A model generated the notes under the pieces. It did not search any database and was not told the origin of the DNA. It saw only the letters and a list, made by a program, of their open reading frames with translations. The translations under genes and the position numbers were made by a program. This document shows, in pieces, positions 33,101-44,662 of a stretch of 64,000 bases of DNA. The stretch comes from Enoplolaimus lenunculus (Eukaryota; Nematoda; Enoplea; Enoplida; Thoracostomopsidae): positions 1-64,000 of the forward strand of contig JASANG010001382.1 in the NCBI GenBank assembly GCA_030248215.1. The letters run 5' to 3'. The first letter of the stretch is position 1; each line of letters starts with the position of its first letter.

Positions 33101-34556
33101 TTTTTGGTGCGCACAGAACAACTATTTTGTGCGCTACTGCAATATCGCATTCCTTTTGGTCTCAATTGATATTCGACTGCAATTGAACCGTGTGTGCAAT
33201 TTTGACTACTACGTCTAAAATGCTTTGAATTAAACGCAATACTTTTTGGCGATTTAAGGGCTTTCGGATGTTGTGCAGCATTGTATGCAAATCACTGTTC
33301 GGCGTCGGTCGGCTGACGCCTCAAATCAATTTCTAGCAGCTTTTACTTAATGTGCCCTACAGCGTCGCAAGGCAAGTATACAGGGTCCACGCTGAAATCG
33401 GTCAAAGACAACGTTACCGCTTTCATGAAAAATTTCCACAAGATCGCTGGTAAGATTTTGATCCGGATGCACTTCGCGACACATTGTCCAGTATCCGGCT
33501 GAGTAGAGCACTAACATTGTTTGACTCTAAAACTATGAAAAAAATTAACTCTAAAATTCAAGGTGATGTTTGTTACTGTTTGATATTTGAAATATAGAGC
33601 CCACGTAAAGATCAGGATCACAACATTTTTCTGCGGGATTTGCAATAGAGTAAACCTTAAGCTTTATGCTAGCCTTTTACTTAAGCTTTGGCTTAGGTTT
33701 AGGTACAAGCTCATTGTTACAACTAGACTTTAGGCTTAGGCTTAGGCTTAGACTTAGGGAGACGTGTATACTACAGTTACGACAAGTTTACCTTAAGGGG
33801 AGTGGGGGCACGAAAGCAATGGTGTGTTTAGCGCCACCCATCCTATATGACCGTTAAATCGAGGGTCTGAACTTTTAAAATGTAGCATTTTAGCAGGTTA
33901 ATAACTAAACCTAAGCCTGTCTTTCCACTGGCTTACACTCGCCAAAATTCTGTTGTGACAAAATTTACACTTTGTGAATATGGTGGGTGCGTTCACATTG
34001 ACTGTGGAAGGAATTATTGTTACACCTGGCCCGAAACCGCATTAAACCATGGAAGCCTATGTACCAATTGTTTTTTCCAATTGAAAGCATGGGTATTTGA
34101 CGGTACTTGCAACACATAATAGGCTGAAGCCTGTTTTTGAGTTCAGTGCCCTGAAAATCAAATTGCAGTTTATAACAATTTCATTGGCCATCGCTGGTGA
34201 CAGCAATTTTTTTCCAAACAATCATTGGCTCGAATTGAGATCGCCGTCTTAACTCAGTCGTGCCTGCGACCATGTCATTGGCTACATTGCAAACTCCTTG
34301 ACATGCAACTCACATGATCATATCCGTCATCTGCATCCGATGTCAACATCCGGTTCAAATCTTGTGGCAGTAATGTTTTTGGTTCGACAACAAATAACCA
34401 ATCACTTGCGATTACACTGAGTAATTGAAGGAAAATTGCACCGGCACCAATGACAAACGTTGCACTTGCAATGTACTGATTACTGCAACGTAATTGGATA
34501 AATTTTTCGCTCAACAATGACCGCTGAGTTGCTGAAGCTGTTGTGCCATTGGCCAT
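30170..34556 (-). CDS. stargazin/TARP-like four-pass membrane protein (claudin superfamily), 5 exons, 375 aa
   Basis: Exons: 34556-34314, 33526-33418, 31982-31848, 31335-31222, 30696-30170; GT-AG introns with matching phases, 1128 nt. An in-frame TGA lies two codons upstream of the ATG, which fixes the start. Membrane segments: TM1 about 28-51 (ending SDWLF), TM2 about 122-146, TM3 about 154-177, TM4 202-226 (WSFYLASFSFLAMQICGLG). The first loop has W53 and GYWTMC at 92-97, matching the claudin/TARP pattern W...GLWxxC with Tyr for Leu. The tail (227-375) is cytosolic, rich in Arg, Ser and Pro (RRSPARRPSPVARK), and ends HTELV. Members of this family are auxiliary subunits of AMPA receptors or calcium channels at the plasma membrane. 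The YWYGWSFYLASFSF run before TM4 is the strongest family cue. Assignment to TARP rather than another claudin-like branch is inference. The loop shows only one Cys where relatives have two or more. Confidence 0.85.
30857..31110. mobile_element. family F MITE
   Basis: CACTGTAAATTTCAATGAG to GAAATTTACAGTG, TA on both sides. Lies in intron 4 of the TARP-like gene, between exons 31222 and 30696. Confidence 0.88.
32182..32342. mobile_element. telomere-like MITE, short
   Basis: TCCCATGTATATAAAAGATCAGG to CCCTGTCCTTTACATTGGC; in intron 2 of the TARP-like gene. Confidence 0.83.
32395..32510. repeat. family Z fragment, GTCCGTCGCCGTCCG-type repeats
   Basis: CACCGTCCGTCGACGTCCGG repeated four times with small changes; a partner fragment lies at 32098-32175. 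In the TARP-like gene intron 2. Confidence 0.7.
32808..33028. mobile_element. telomere-like MITE, subfamily C
   Basis: Perfect target duplication CAAGCCAG at 32800-32807 and 33029-33036. Subfamily C ends: GGTTAATGTTACTTTTAGGG and GCCTAAAAGTAACATGGGCC. Internal spacer GTTGCAAAAGCGTTTTCC. In intron 2 of the TARP-like gene. Confidence 0.94.
33030..33104 (-). repeat. tRNA-derived SINE head or tRNA-like sequence
   Basis: Minus strand: box A TGGTTCAGTGGCAACTACAT, then box B GGGTTCGATCCTGGC, exactly matching the Pol III consensus. No closing acceptor stem, so not a working tRNA. In intron 2 of the TARP-like gene. Confidence 0.6.
33599..33780. mobile_element. telomere-like MITE, decayed
   Basis: GCCCACGTAAAGATCAGG and GATTTGCAATAGAGTAAACC, then TTAGGC units; far end degenerate. 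In intron 1 of the TARP-like gene, about 70 bp from exon 2. Confidence 0.72.
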
Positions 34557-34849
34557 TTCAGTTCAATAGTAGGATTTTGACAATATTGAATATTTACTCT
34601 CGTTCTCTGAAGAGCCTATCCGAATGGAAGTTGGACCAACTTTCAAAGATAGGTTAACCAGGGTCTCAAGCAATCGAGATGTCCTTTCATTTCATTGAAC
34701 AGGGTTTACATTTATTGTAGCAACAAACCCAGCTTCCCTCGCAGCCGGAAGGAAGGCATAAATCGTAGCCCAAGTCGTTATTCAGTGCAATTCCGAATTG
34801 CGTTAGTCCAGAGCGGAATTACGGACTTGTCATAGCCAAAACCGGAATC

Positions 34850-35152
34850 ATGTCTGATAAAACTGTGCGTTTTCTGATTAAATTTTTGTTACGATATCTC
34901 AAAATTTCACAGTTGTTTAGGGGGTTCGCCCAGAAACTGAACACAATTAACTCGCTTCTAAGCTCCTACCCCTGTCTGCTTCGGCACTGCGAGCAATTTT
35001 TTCAACTGTGGGGATTAAAAAGTGCCAATTTGGCTAACGAAGAACTGCCATCCCTACATCCGTCTGCCTATAGACTTTCTAGCCTATGCTGTAATCTAAG
35101 CCTACACCTAAACTTTAGCCTAAAGCGTAGGCTCAAGCTTAAACCTATCTGA
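34850..35152 (+). other. 100-codon ORF upstream of the TARP-like gene, coding status unknown
   Basis: ATG-initiated frame MSDKTVRFLIKFLLRYLKIS, then LFRGFAQKLNTINSLL and CLLRHCEQFFQLWGLK. The first 80 codons look protein-like; the last 20 run into GCCTAA-type repeat. It is divergent to the TARP-like gene (ATG 34556). Could be chance. Confidence 0.15.
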
Positions 35153-35938
35153 GTCAAAACCTAAACTTCTGAATAGCCTAAGCTTTTGGGTAATTGGGAT
35201 ATTACTCAGGAAATTTGGAGTAACCTGTTCTTTGCATGGACCAGTTTGCGTGTGACTTCTGGCTGCTTTTATATGCATCAAAAATGTATGAACATGTTCC
35301 AAACCTTAACGTTTTCCACTAATGTATCCCCAAACCAGAAATTTCTGGATCCGCCAATGGATGATTGGTTACTTTATAGCCATAATCCAGCTTGTTTTAC
35401 TTCTCCAAATTAGCTAGTAAAACAAACTACTTGGTACCCAACAGGTAGCGATTACTTAGCCCATCAGAAAATAGTGTCCGCAAAAGACAGTTAGTCATAT
35501 TTGACGAAGGCATAAGTAAACCAATCGTAGGGCGTGTACTTGTAGCAGAGAAATAATTACACCGTGGGCTGGCATAAGTCGTAATTACGCTCTGGACTAG
35601 CCCAATTAGGAATTAGGCTGCGATACGGCTTGAGCTACGACATAAATACTAGTCATACTGGACCTGTATTGAACCAGCGATTGAGCTACACTCAATTCAA
35701 TGTTCATAATCAACCCAAGCTCAAACAGTATATATTTCCTAACTGGTACGCAATTATTCACCTGAGTTCGCTCGAAAATCAAATAATATTAAAAGTATTG
35801 GTGTCTGTATATTGGTATAGTCCTGGTGATAGGGGCTACACACCTTTGACAATACAGGGTTAGAATACAGCAACTTTAGTGGAGTCAAACGTGAACGTTT
35901 ACAGAAATCAGAGTCCGTTAATATTTCCGGCCAATGTT

Positions 35939-36116
35939 ACTTTAAGGGGCGTAACAGTAGATCAAGCGTATTCCTGAGCCTAAGCCTACAGCCTAAGCGT
36001 TGCAAAAATGTGTTCCTAAGCCTAAGCCAACGCCTAAGCAAAATAATTTAATATAGAATCTAAACCGTTTCTTTTACAGACCAACCAGAAACCTAGACGC
36101 CCCTTAAAGTACCATG
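35939..36116. mobile_element. telomere-like MITE, subfamily C
   Basis: GGCCAATGTTACTTTAAGGGGC to CGCCCCTTAAAGTACCATG. Confidence 0.85.
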
Positions 36117-36389
36117 ATATTTTCAATGATATTTTTCAATTTCAAACTTCTTGAATAACATTGAAATGTATGTCTTTAGCCTGAAATCTTAATACATTTG
36201 GAAGTTTTTCATATTTGCTAAAATATAAAGACACATTTTTTCCAATAAAAACTAAAATAACGCATTTTTTACCGTGAAAACGGAAATAACTTCATTAAAC
36301 GTTATCCGTATTTTTAGTCGGTAGGCGCTTTTAAGACGCACATCATTCGCGATGGCGTCTAATATAAATTGTACAGAGGCAATGATTAC

Positions 36390-36644
36390 ACTGTAAATTC
36401 GAGTGAGTTGATTTTAACTCAGAATGAGTTGAATTACTCAGCTTGAGTTAGAACTGTCAGAACTCATAATGCTGAGTTGATTCAAACTTTTATTGTGATT
36501 AAATTAACCAACTTTCCTTGAATTAACTCAACTCAGAGTGAGAATCAACTTAATTCAAGTTGAGTTACAGTTTACGGTTGTTAACTCGGAAATAACTAAC
36601 ATTCCGTCTGAATCGACCCGTTGAATCATTTGAATTTACACTGT
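36390..36644. mobile_element. family F MITE
   Basis: CACTGTAAATTCGAGTGAG to GAATTTACACTGTA, flanked by TA. Confidence 0.85.
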
Positions 36645-36716
36645 ATGTTATACTAGTATGTTGCAACCATGTCCTACTTTGTTCACCAGAATCATTACAA
36701 AACAGTTTGAGGACGT

Positions 36717-37137
36717 ACTGTAGTGACCCGAATAAGAGGGGGGACTGATATTTATTTGGTCTCTTCAGAGGGTACCTCCCTCGTTATTCGGTTACGGAAT
36801 GTTATTTATTTTAACCCGCCCTGCTACACCCTTGGTTACTAATATATATCCTGTATTGCAACAATCCGTTGAATTAAACGTTTATTTGTCTTGTATCGTT
36901 AGCTTGATCAATAATGTAAGGTTATACTTAGGAACGTACTTTCAAAACTTAAGTATGCTTTAGAGTTTATAACTCAAGTTTATTTCGTTCTGCAGTCTTT
37001 TATGCGCTACAATTATAAATAATTGACCATTTATGGACTCTAATTAGGGTTTAGGGACTGTATCCGCTTACGGACTCTTATTAGGGATACGGACTCTTAC
37101 TGATTGGGACTCAAAATAGGGACCCCCTCTTCTTTCA
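36717..37137. mobile_element. family G MITE, right end missing
   Basis: TACTGTAGTGACCCGAATAA to GGGACCCCCTCTTCT, where it meets a TTCCTGTTCCTGTTCC repeat. Confidence 0.82.
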
Positions 37138-37194
37138 AAAATTCAATTCCTGTTCCTGTTCCTGTTCCGGCAAAATGAAGGTCCTGTTGGAATC

Positions 37195-37435
37195 CTGGGT
37201 AATACACACCATAAGTGGATGATGCATGTTTCACCAAGAGTATGCAACTGCGTACATTCTGTGTATGGAGAGAATTTATTTAGAAACGGATACAACTTGT
37301 TCGAACCATGGAACTTTTTGTATCCAGCATCAAAAATGCTGCATGTGACAATGGCCCCTCTGTGAATAAGTGGAGGGTCGGCCAAGAACGCAACACCCGG
37401 CGGTACATTTAGACCCATACGGAACACCAAGAGTT
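37195..37435. mobile_element. family H element
   Basis: CATAAGTGGATGATGCATGT to CACCAAGAGTTGTGCACTC. Confidence 0.68.
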
Positions 37436-37720
37436 GTGCACTCTTGTGGTATCTTAGAATAACTCGGCGTTATCCTGTGTATTTAGCAACATTAAAATCA
37501 ATATAATGGTATTTACAACGACATGCTCATAGCGTCAAAACTACATATAATAATCGAAAATCTAAGGTTAATTAAATTTCCTCAAGCCAACAACGAACCC
37601 GTGAGTCGCAGTGTAAGCTACAAAAAAGTACACAGATGGTTAAAGGCAGAAAAAACATGGCGGATACTAAATAAAATTGCACCAACACCGTCAAAATTGA
37701 TGCCTTTTGACGATTTATAA

Positions 37721-37924
37721 GGTTCATGTATAGAACAGGGTCTGAACGTTTCCCTGCGGGGCTGTAATAGAGTCAGTTTGAGCTTTAGATTAAGCTTTTT
37801 TGCTTAGGCTTAGGCTTAGGCTAAGGTTTAAGCTTCGGAATAGGCTCATTCTTACGCTTAGGCTTAGGCTTACGCTTAGGAATATGCCCACACTACTGTT
37901 CCGGCCCTGTTCTATACATGGGCC
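37721..37924. mobile_element. telomere-like MITE, subfamily B
   Basis: GGTTCATGTATAGAACAGGG to CCCTGTTCTATACATGGGCC; target duplication ATTTATAA/ATTTATAG. Confidence 0.9.
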
Positions 37925-38093
37925 ATTTATAGGATTAAAAAGACAGCGCGAAACTGCGTTTTGCTGTATAATTCTGAACAATGGTATCAGATGTTAATGG
38001 TAGCAATCAAACTAAAATGAACATATTTACCTGTTTGTGTAAAATATTTAATATTATTGAATTGATTCTTCTAAATCTATGAATAATTCAGGG

Positions 38094-38421
38094 TACAACC
38101 GGAAGTCTGCCTCCGGCTCCGGCAGAAAATCGGCCTCCGGCTCCGGTTCCGGTAGAATTTTTGCCGGAGATTCCGGCCATCTCGGTAGTAAAGTTTAGCA
38201 TAATTTAGCAAAATTTATGTGCTTAGTGTGTTTCGTTTTACTTTCGTCACAATTTTCAGACAGGAATTTCCGAAATTTCTCAGAAAACCAACGTAAAACC
38301 AAGCAACTTAACAACATATTGCAGATATTGGCTAAAATTAACTATTAATTAACCATCATTTTTACTGCCTAATTTCGCCTCACCTTCGGCTCCAGTATTT
38401 AACACCTCCGGTTGCACCCTG
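38094..38421. mobile_element. hAT-type CCGGAGG MITE, longest copy
   Basis: CAGGGTACAACCGGAAGTC to CACCTCCGGTTGCACCCTG, with GGCTCCGGCAGAAAATCGGC inside and an AT-rich unique middle. Confidence 0.78.
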
Positions 38422-38569
38422 ATGAATATATTTTTTCTGTTTCATCTGAAATCTCAAAATTTGAATCTGTGACTCTCTTATACGGAAGATGTACTCTCTT
38501 TCATCGCTTGTGAAAACTTGACGCTTTAGCTGTAGTCTGGGTTCACTGAAGCCATAGGACCGAAAGGGG

Positions 38570-38705
38570 GATAGGAGGCTCAACCCACCTGGAAGAATTT
38601 AACTTTACTAGAAAGTTTTCAACCTTGCTTGGAAATCATCGAAAACCCTTGTATGGCCGTCTTAAAAATTTCAGGTCCTCAAGCAATGTGAGCTGGTTAG
38701 GCACT
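38570..38705. mobile_element. family I element, eroded
   Basis: CAACCTTGCTTGGAAATCATCG, then CCCTTGTATGGCC and CAATGTGAGCTGGTTAGGC. Confidence 0.65.
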
Positions 38706-39385
38706 CTTTAATAGCCTAAAATAATTCCATTTAAGCTTATTCTATCAGTATTAAACTAACATTCTAGATTAAGTACAATCTGAAGCTTTATAAAGCCTTG
38801 AAAATATTTGCACTCCCCTATTGCGTTGGCACAGAAAGACAACATCTTTGAAACTTTTATACTTCAATATCCGTTTTCCGCTTTCGTTTCCGTTTCCGTT
38901 ATTTGTTACTATCCGTTTACACCCTGCATACAACCGTTACTTAAACTTCTATTCAAGTTTAGTCATAAATTGTTAAACACTGCGCATTGTATGTTTATCT
39001 CTCGTGTGCAATTAGCAATTATATTGCAATGTTGCAAACAAGAAGAAAGTAATTGTTGCGATAACTTTTAAGCGTTATGGGTGCGAAAATGTTCAAGAGT
39101 GGGCCTTTGGTTGCCGTTACGGGTTAATTTTTTTGCTGGTTTCGTTTAAAACGATATCGTCAACGAAGTTTCAAATAAAGTCTCTACCAGCTTAAAATCT
39201 GCGGTATAGATCGTATCTGTTAAATTTGTTGATTCAAGCGCCAGATATTTCAAAGCCGGTTTGTAGTCACGAAATAATAAATTGGTTTTTGGAATGTGGC
39301 AAAAAATGGGTCAAAAAGTGGCACACGGTTCGCAAAACCTGAGGACTGTCCAGAGGCGCCGCCAAGATTTCGTTTCAGGAGCGAG

Positions 39386-39682
39386 GGTCAATGTAAAGAA
39401 CCGGGGTGTAACAGTATTAATATAAGCATATTCCTAAGCCTAAGCCTAAACGTAAGCCTAAGCGTAAGAATAAGTTTATTCTTAAGCCAAAGCCTAAGCC
39501 TAAACGTAAGCCTAAGCGTAAGAATAAGTTTATTCCTAAGCCTAAGCCTAAGCCTAAAGCGTAAGAATAAGTTTATTCCATAGCGTAAGCCTAGGCCAAA
39601 GAAAAAAATTAGTTTAAAGCTTAAGCTTACTCTATTGTAGTCCCACAGAAAAACTCGGCCGCCCCTGGTCTTTACATGGGCC
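39386..39682. mobile_element. telomere-like MITE, subfamily A
   Basis: GGTCAATGTAAAGAACCGGGG to CCCCTGGTCTTTACATGGGCC; target duplication GGAGCGAG/GGAGTGAG. Confidence 0.92.
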
Positions 39683-39905
39683 GGAGTGAGTAAACTTAAT
39701 TCGTTCATTTTAATCTGTACAACCAAATGAAATATGTTTTCTTTTAAATGCCACTGCAAGGTCTATGACCCGCTGAAAACTAGGTTAGCCCAGTTTGAAG
39801 GCCGCCTCGTTTGTTGGCGGTTTACCGCAACAGATTAGACTTAGCCTTCAGCCAAATTTTTAAAGTTTGGCTTAGGAATACGTTTGGCTCACGTTACACC
39901 TTTAA

Positions 39906-40169
39906 ACCCCTTCTCACATTGAGTTGCCTGTAGGCAACTCAGCGCAGTGTATATGCGTTAAATAATATATATCGCACCATGTTTAACAATTGCAACACGT
40001 ATACATAGTACTAAATCACCACAAGACGTGAGAGCCCCCTCGGGCTCGAGTGTCAAGCTCCTATAGCTGAGTGGTGATGATATACGCATCCCACTCCAGT
40101 TCCCGGAGTTTGAATCCTAGCATAAAAGTAGGTCTCAGGGGAAATAGAAAATATTCATGTGAGAAAGGG
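39906..40169. mobile_element. TTAA-type (piggyBac-like) MITE with tRNA-like interior
   Basis: Flanked by TTAA; ends ACCCCTTCTCACATTGAG and ATGTGAGAAAGGG. Just inside the left end is a short hairpin GAGTTGCCTGTAGGCAACTC. The plus strand has TAGCTGAGTGGTGATGATAT (box A type) and GGAGTTTGAATCCTAGC (box B type), spaced as in a tRNA. Other copies: 45333-45600, 51715-51978, 58531-58789. Confidence 0.9.
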
Positions 40170-40329
40170 TTAAGCAGTATATAACATTGGCTGGGGTCCC
40201 GTATTATTCCCCCTCGGTTACATTTTGTCCTCTCGGGCATTTTAAAAAACCCGCCCCCCGGGGAAATGAAGAATGGCTGATTCTTATTTTAATATGACCC
40301 ATGACGTTGTAAAATGCCTTTTTGCCACG

Positions 40330-40510
40330 TTACAGAAAGCACCCCATTATCCTACGGCGTTTGTCCAAAATGGTCGGATTTTGAAAATTTATAAATACAA
40401 CAATTTGTCATTACTTCGCCTAATCATTGCACACCCAAATTTGAATTTTTGAAAAAATCGATTTTTGAGGACTCCAAAGTCATCCCTTGGGATTAAAAAA
40501 ATTTTTATTA
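40330..40510. mobile_element. foldback element fragment (one arm)
   Basis: GCGTTTGTCCAAAATGGTCGG, then CCCAAATTTGAATTTTTGAAA and GAGGACTCCAAAGTCATCCC match one arm of the 2296-2935 element. The opposite arm is missing. Confidence 0.6.
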
Positions 40511-40660
40511 GAAAATTTACCTATTTATAGATGCAGCATGCACACTTTGACAAAAAGTCGTGAGTCAGTGTCTGAACTGAAGAAATTTAGCACTATTTGA
40601 CTCTCAGCGTGATGTATTGACTCGAATAAGAGGTGGACAAATGCTCATTTTGGATCTCTA

Positions 40661-40812
40661 CACTGCAAAAAATAGTTAGCCAAATTGATTCTCTCCGAAA
40701 TAGACCCTACGTGACTACACAAACTGAGTCAAATTCGACTCCAGCAGAGTCAAACGTGCGACTCAGTGCGTCGAATTTGACCCTGGCGGAGTCGAATTTG
40801 ACTCAATTTTCT
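40661..40812. mobile_element. family E MITE, right end missing
   Basis: TACACTGCAAAAAATAGTTAG then the GACTCCAGCAGAGTCAAACG core; breaks off after GACTCAATTT. Confidence 0.75.
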
Positions 40813-41125
40813 TCTGAGTTGAACTGACTTGTAACGTAGCATTATTGCTCATTGTCATGTGCGGTAATTTTTTCTGATGTTCTCTAAAAATAGGTTCTCA
40901 GAATATCGTAGAAGCAAGTCAATTGAAGACATTTAAATTACGAAAAAATAAAACTAAAACCAAATATTCAAAGACGAAATATGATATATTCGGACAAAAA
41001 CTGTCACAACAAAGGTTGCGCGTGGAAAAAAACGCCGAGTTGAGTTGAGTTGTTTTTGACACAATGACCATAGACCGAGAGATATTTGAGATAAACCAAA
41101 CCCGATAAAGCTTTGTTACGCTGAA

Positions 41126-41345
41126 AAAAATGGTGAGTCAAATTGACTCTCTCCGAAATAGGCTCTACGGGACTACACAAACAGAGTCAAATTAGACTCC
41201 ACCACAGTCAAATTCAACGTGCTACACTGTAAAAAATGGTGGGTTAAATCAATCTCTCCGAAATAGGGTCTTCAGAGCTAAACCCAATGAGCCGCACGTT
41301 TGACTCTGGCGGAATCGTATTTGACTCAGTTTACGTTGTCCTCGG
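41126..41345. mobile_element. two family E MITE pieces joined
   Basis: One left half starts at CGCTGAAAAAAATGGTGAGT; a second, starting TACACTGTAAAAAATGGTGGG at about 41224, interrupts it. The right terminus is lost. Confidence 0.65.
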
Positions 41346-42625
41346 AATCAGTACTTGCGCCATAATTTACATTACATAAAAAAATTACGCAAGGCGACTC
41401 GCTCGCTTCGCTCGCAATGTTTTTCAATGATCAATGTTCCAAAAAGGTTTTGCCTGCAGAGATGTTCAAAGGTAAACATCGAAGTCAAATTCCGCACCCT
41501 GACCAGCTCAAAATCCAAAAATAGTAATAAAAATTGTGCAATGTTTCACAAATACATAAGCACTGGATAGGGGTCGGGATTCGATTTGGTGCTGGTTTAT
41601 ACCCCGGGTTTTACGGATAAAAAAATGCTTCGAGACTTTTGCAGAGGGATTTAATACTGAAACAATGGATAGCTTCTTGCTCGTTTCGCTCGTAATTTCT
41701 TCAATGCCCAGTCTAAATTCTGGCATCGACTCTTCGCTCACTCTGTTTTAACTTCTAGTGCCTCGAAATATTTCAGATTATGCAAAAATTCCCCCACAAA
41801 GGCTTCAAACTGCTGTTCTGTACTAGAGTAAGACAATTAGCTTTTGCTCGCTTCGCTCGCGATATTTTGTTCAAGTTGTGATCATGTGACAAACAATTCG
41901 ACTTAGTCTAGACACCCAAACTGCCAAATTTTAAGGGCCTAAAACAGAACTCTGCAATTGATCTTGGAGCCAATTAGGGCAGACAAAATAAATTGTCTTG
42001 TATTCAAGAAATATTGTCTGAAATTTAAGATAATTATGTCTTAACGTCTTTGAAATTCGATTATACCTTTTAAGAATGTAAACAAAGCGAATATTTTCAC
42101 ATTTTTAAAAATCAGAAAATTCATTCTTGAATAAAAGACAACTATTTCTTGAAACAAAGAAACTAGTGTCTTTGGCAATACCAGTTTCATGATTATAAGA
42201 CATTTACGTTTTAACCATTTGAGAAACGAATTTCTGAGCTGTTTAATGCTATTAGTGTCTAAAATACAAGACATTTATGTCTTAAAAATTTAAGAAAGTA
42301 GGAGTCTGGATATTTCAAGACAATTTATTTTGTGTTGAGAGGGTTACCAAGCTAAAAATTTCTCCAAAAATCTGAGATCTGTACCGCTGAAGGATTCTAA
42401 GGTTGCTTTTAGGCGGAAACCAAAGGTAAGGACTTTGCAGGATGCGCTCCGCAATCAAAATTCATCGGTACACCTCAGGAGTATCATGTGTGAATCATTC
42501 AAGTACAATTTTGCATGGTGCGCTGGACAGTGCCTCACGTCGCCACACGACAAGTAGTGTCACTCTATGTGTTGCTATACTTGTCATTTGACATCGGTCA
42601 ACATCAAAGTTGATTTGTTAAAAAA
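41345..42625. other. no gene seen; CTCGCTTCGCTCGC motifs and long AT-rich palindrome
   Basis: Three CTCGCTTCGCTCGC-like hairpins (41400, 41680, 41850). From 41980 to 42330, AAGACAATTTATTTTGTGTTG pairs with AGACAAAATAAATTGTCTTG, giving a roughly 350-bp inverted repeat of unknown family. Confidence 0.55.
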
Positions 42626-42628
42626 TTT

Positions 42629-42775
42629 GATCCATGTAAAGATCAGAGGCGGAATGTTTTTCTGTGGGACAAGAAAAGATTCAACTAAAGCTTTAGATTA
42701 ATTTTTTGCTTGGCTTAGGCTTTGGCTTAGGAATATGGTTATAATACTGTTCCACCCCTGTTCTTTACATTGGCC
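42629..42775. mobile_element. telomere-like MITE, minimal
   Basis: GATCCATGTAAAGATCAGAGGC to CCCCTGTTCTTTACATTGGCC, with only two TTAGGC-type units. Confidence 0.87.
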
Positions 42776-42796
42776 CAAAATGCTAACTAATGCTGA

Positions 42797-43060
42797 AAAA
42801 ACATTCTAAGGAATGCGTCGTTGAAATCATTTCGACGGTCAAATGAGCTGATCCTGTCTCAAAATCCAATCAAGCCAAATATAAACAAAAGATACACTCA
42901 AAGTCCAAGTTTACACCGCATTCGATTTACGTTGGCTCTCGAAACTCCCGAGAGAAATTCAGTTGGATTGAACAAAGGTTTTCAACGAACGGCCAATGAT
43001 GATAACCAAATTGTTTCTGGCACAGTGAATTTGAACCAGAAATTAGCAAACGCCGACTAA
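42797..43060 (+). CDS. possible exon or decayed coding sequence
   Basis: An open frame of about 80 codons (SNELILSQNPIKPNINKRYT, LHRIRFTLALETPERNSVG, then ANDDNQIVSGTVNLNQKL) ends in TAA. It begins just after a telomere-like MITE and stops before a TA-flanked MITE at 43128. The composition is protein-like and no repeat family covers it, but there is no clear start codon or second exon. Confidence 0.25.
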   Translation, partial: KNILRNASLKSFRRSNELILSQNPIKPNINKRYTQSPSLHRIRFTLALETPERNSVGLNKGFQRTANDDNQIVSGTVNLNQKLANAD

Positions 43061-43127
43061 TTGTAAGCGAGACCTTGAGGGTGGTCCAAAAACGCGTTGA
43101 AAGAGTAAATTGCGAATATCAGACGGT

Positions 43128-43575
43128 AGTGTAGTGACACGAATAAGAGGGGGGGCTGATATTTATTTGGCGTCTTCAGAGGGAACCCCCCTGTCATTCG
43201 GTTATGGACTGTTATTTATTTTTAACCCACGCTCCGCCGCACTTCGTTCCTGAAATATATCCGGTATTGCAACTATCCGTTGAACTAATCGTTTATTTGT
43301 CTTGAAACAAAAGCTTGAGCGACAATGCAAAGTTATACATTGGAATGTACTTTCAAAACTAAAGTATGCATTAAAGTTTCGAACTCAACTTTATTTCGGC
43401 CTGGAGTCATTTATGCGCTACAATTAGAGATAATTCACATTTATGGTCTCTAATTAGGGTTTAGGGACTCTATCCGCTTACAGACTCTTATTAGGGATAC
43501 GGACTCTTATTGATTGGGAGCCAAATTGGGGATCCTCTCTTATTACTACCGTCTCTTATTCGGGTCACTACAGCA
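43128..43575. mobile_element. family G MITE
   Basis: TAGTGTAGTGACACGAATAA to CGGGTCACTACAGCA. Confidence 0.87.
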
Positions 43576-43923
43576 TGTGAGCGGGTCACTAGTCACATTG
43601 GAGCCAACGGATTATTTAGCCCCTTCAGAAAAAAATTGAATTCCAATCCAGTATATTAAACCATGGAGTGCTCAGGGGGAAAAGTCTTCTCATTTTGACC
43701 CGTCTACCAAAGTGTGCCCATAGTCCATTGGCCCTAGACGCAAAATGACACGCGGTTACAGTTATCAGCAGAAACACAGAATTCGTTTTACTGCGCTAAA
43801 ATTAATTTTAGCACAAAAAGCTTTTATGTATTTGAGATGGTTCAGATTTGGTGTTTTCGCAGAAACTGCCAGCCTAAAAATTGCCCTGGATAGCGCGACT
43901 CCCAACTACCTACTGCCATCTGT

Positions 43924-44110
43924 ACACTGCAAAAAATGATAAGTCAAATTGACTCTCTCCGAAATAGGCTTTTTCGGACTACACAAACAGAGTCATTTCC
44001 GACTCCGCCAGTGTCAAATTCGACTCACTGAGTCGCACGTTTGACTCTGGCGGAGTCGAATTTGACTCAGTTTGTGTTGTCCCGTGGCGCCTATTTCGGA
44101 GACAGTAGTT
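43924..44110. mobile_element. family E MITE, right end truncated
   Basis: TACACTGCAAAAAATGATAAG and both core halves are present; sequence ends after CCTATTTCGGAGACAG. Confidence 0.78.
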
Positions 44111-44662
44111 TCGGCCCCTTAAAAACGGGTCTCAGCTCGATTGGCTCAACGAAATTTTTAACAACGGCAACTTTCGAAAGAAATTTAGCCAAATTCTAAA
44201 CTTTTCAATATTTTCAGTGGTACTTGTTTAGTTCCACCACTAAAGCGTTAGTTGAAGGCCAAAGTCCGCCTTACAGCGTTTATGCTGTTACCTAATCACA
44301 TGCTAACGATTAGGTTTAGGTTCAGACTCTATTTTAGGCTTAGGTTTAGGCGTTGACTTAGCCTAATTGTCAGCATTACACTCAGGATCAAGTTGGACAT
44401 ATGGATAGAACTTTGGGGAAACTCAAGTACTCTCCGAGACGTTGATTTCAAGGCAAGAAGACTATGTTTGATCTAAATATAACTTAGCTACATTAGCGAA
44501 AATTTGGCGTCAGTAAAGTACCCGGTGGCTTCATGTATCTCACTGGGCCTCACAGAATCACTCTGGATCCCCTGTGGATCGTATAACCGCTGATTTTGGC
44601 GACAGGCTCGGAAAAGCAGAGTCCGCAAGACGTAGCGTCAGGCAATAGAGCATAAAAAAATT

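Noticed and set aside
40020-40140. A genuine tRNA gene
   Set aside because: Box A and B are present, but the acceptor stem does not pair and the same sequence recurs in four TTAA-flanked elements.
42041-42274. 77-codon minus-strand ORF
   Set aside because: Lies in a large AT-rich inverted repeat (AAGACATTTATGTCTT-like palindromes).
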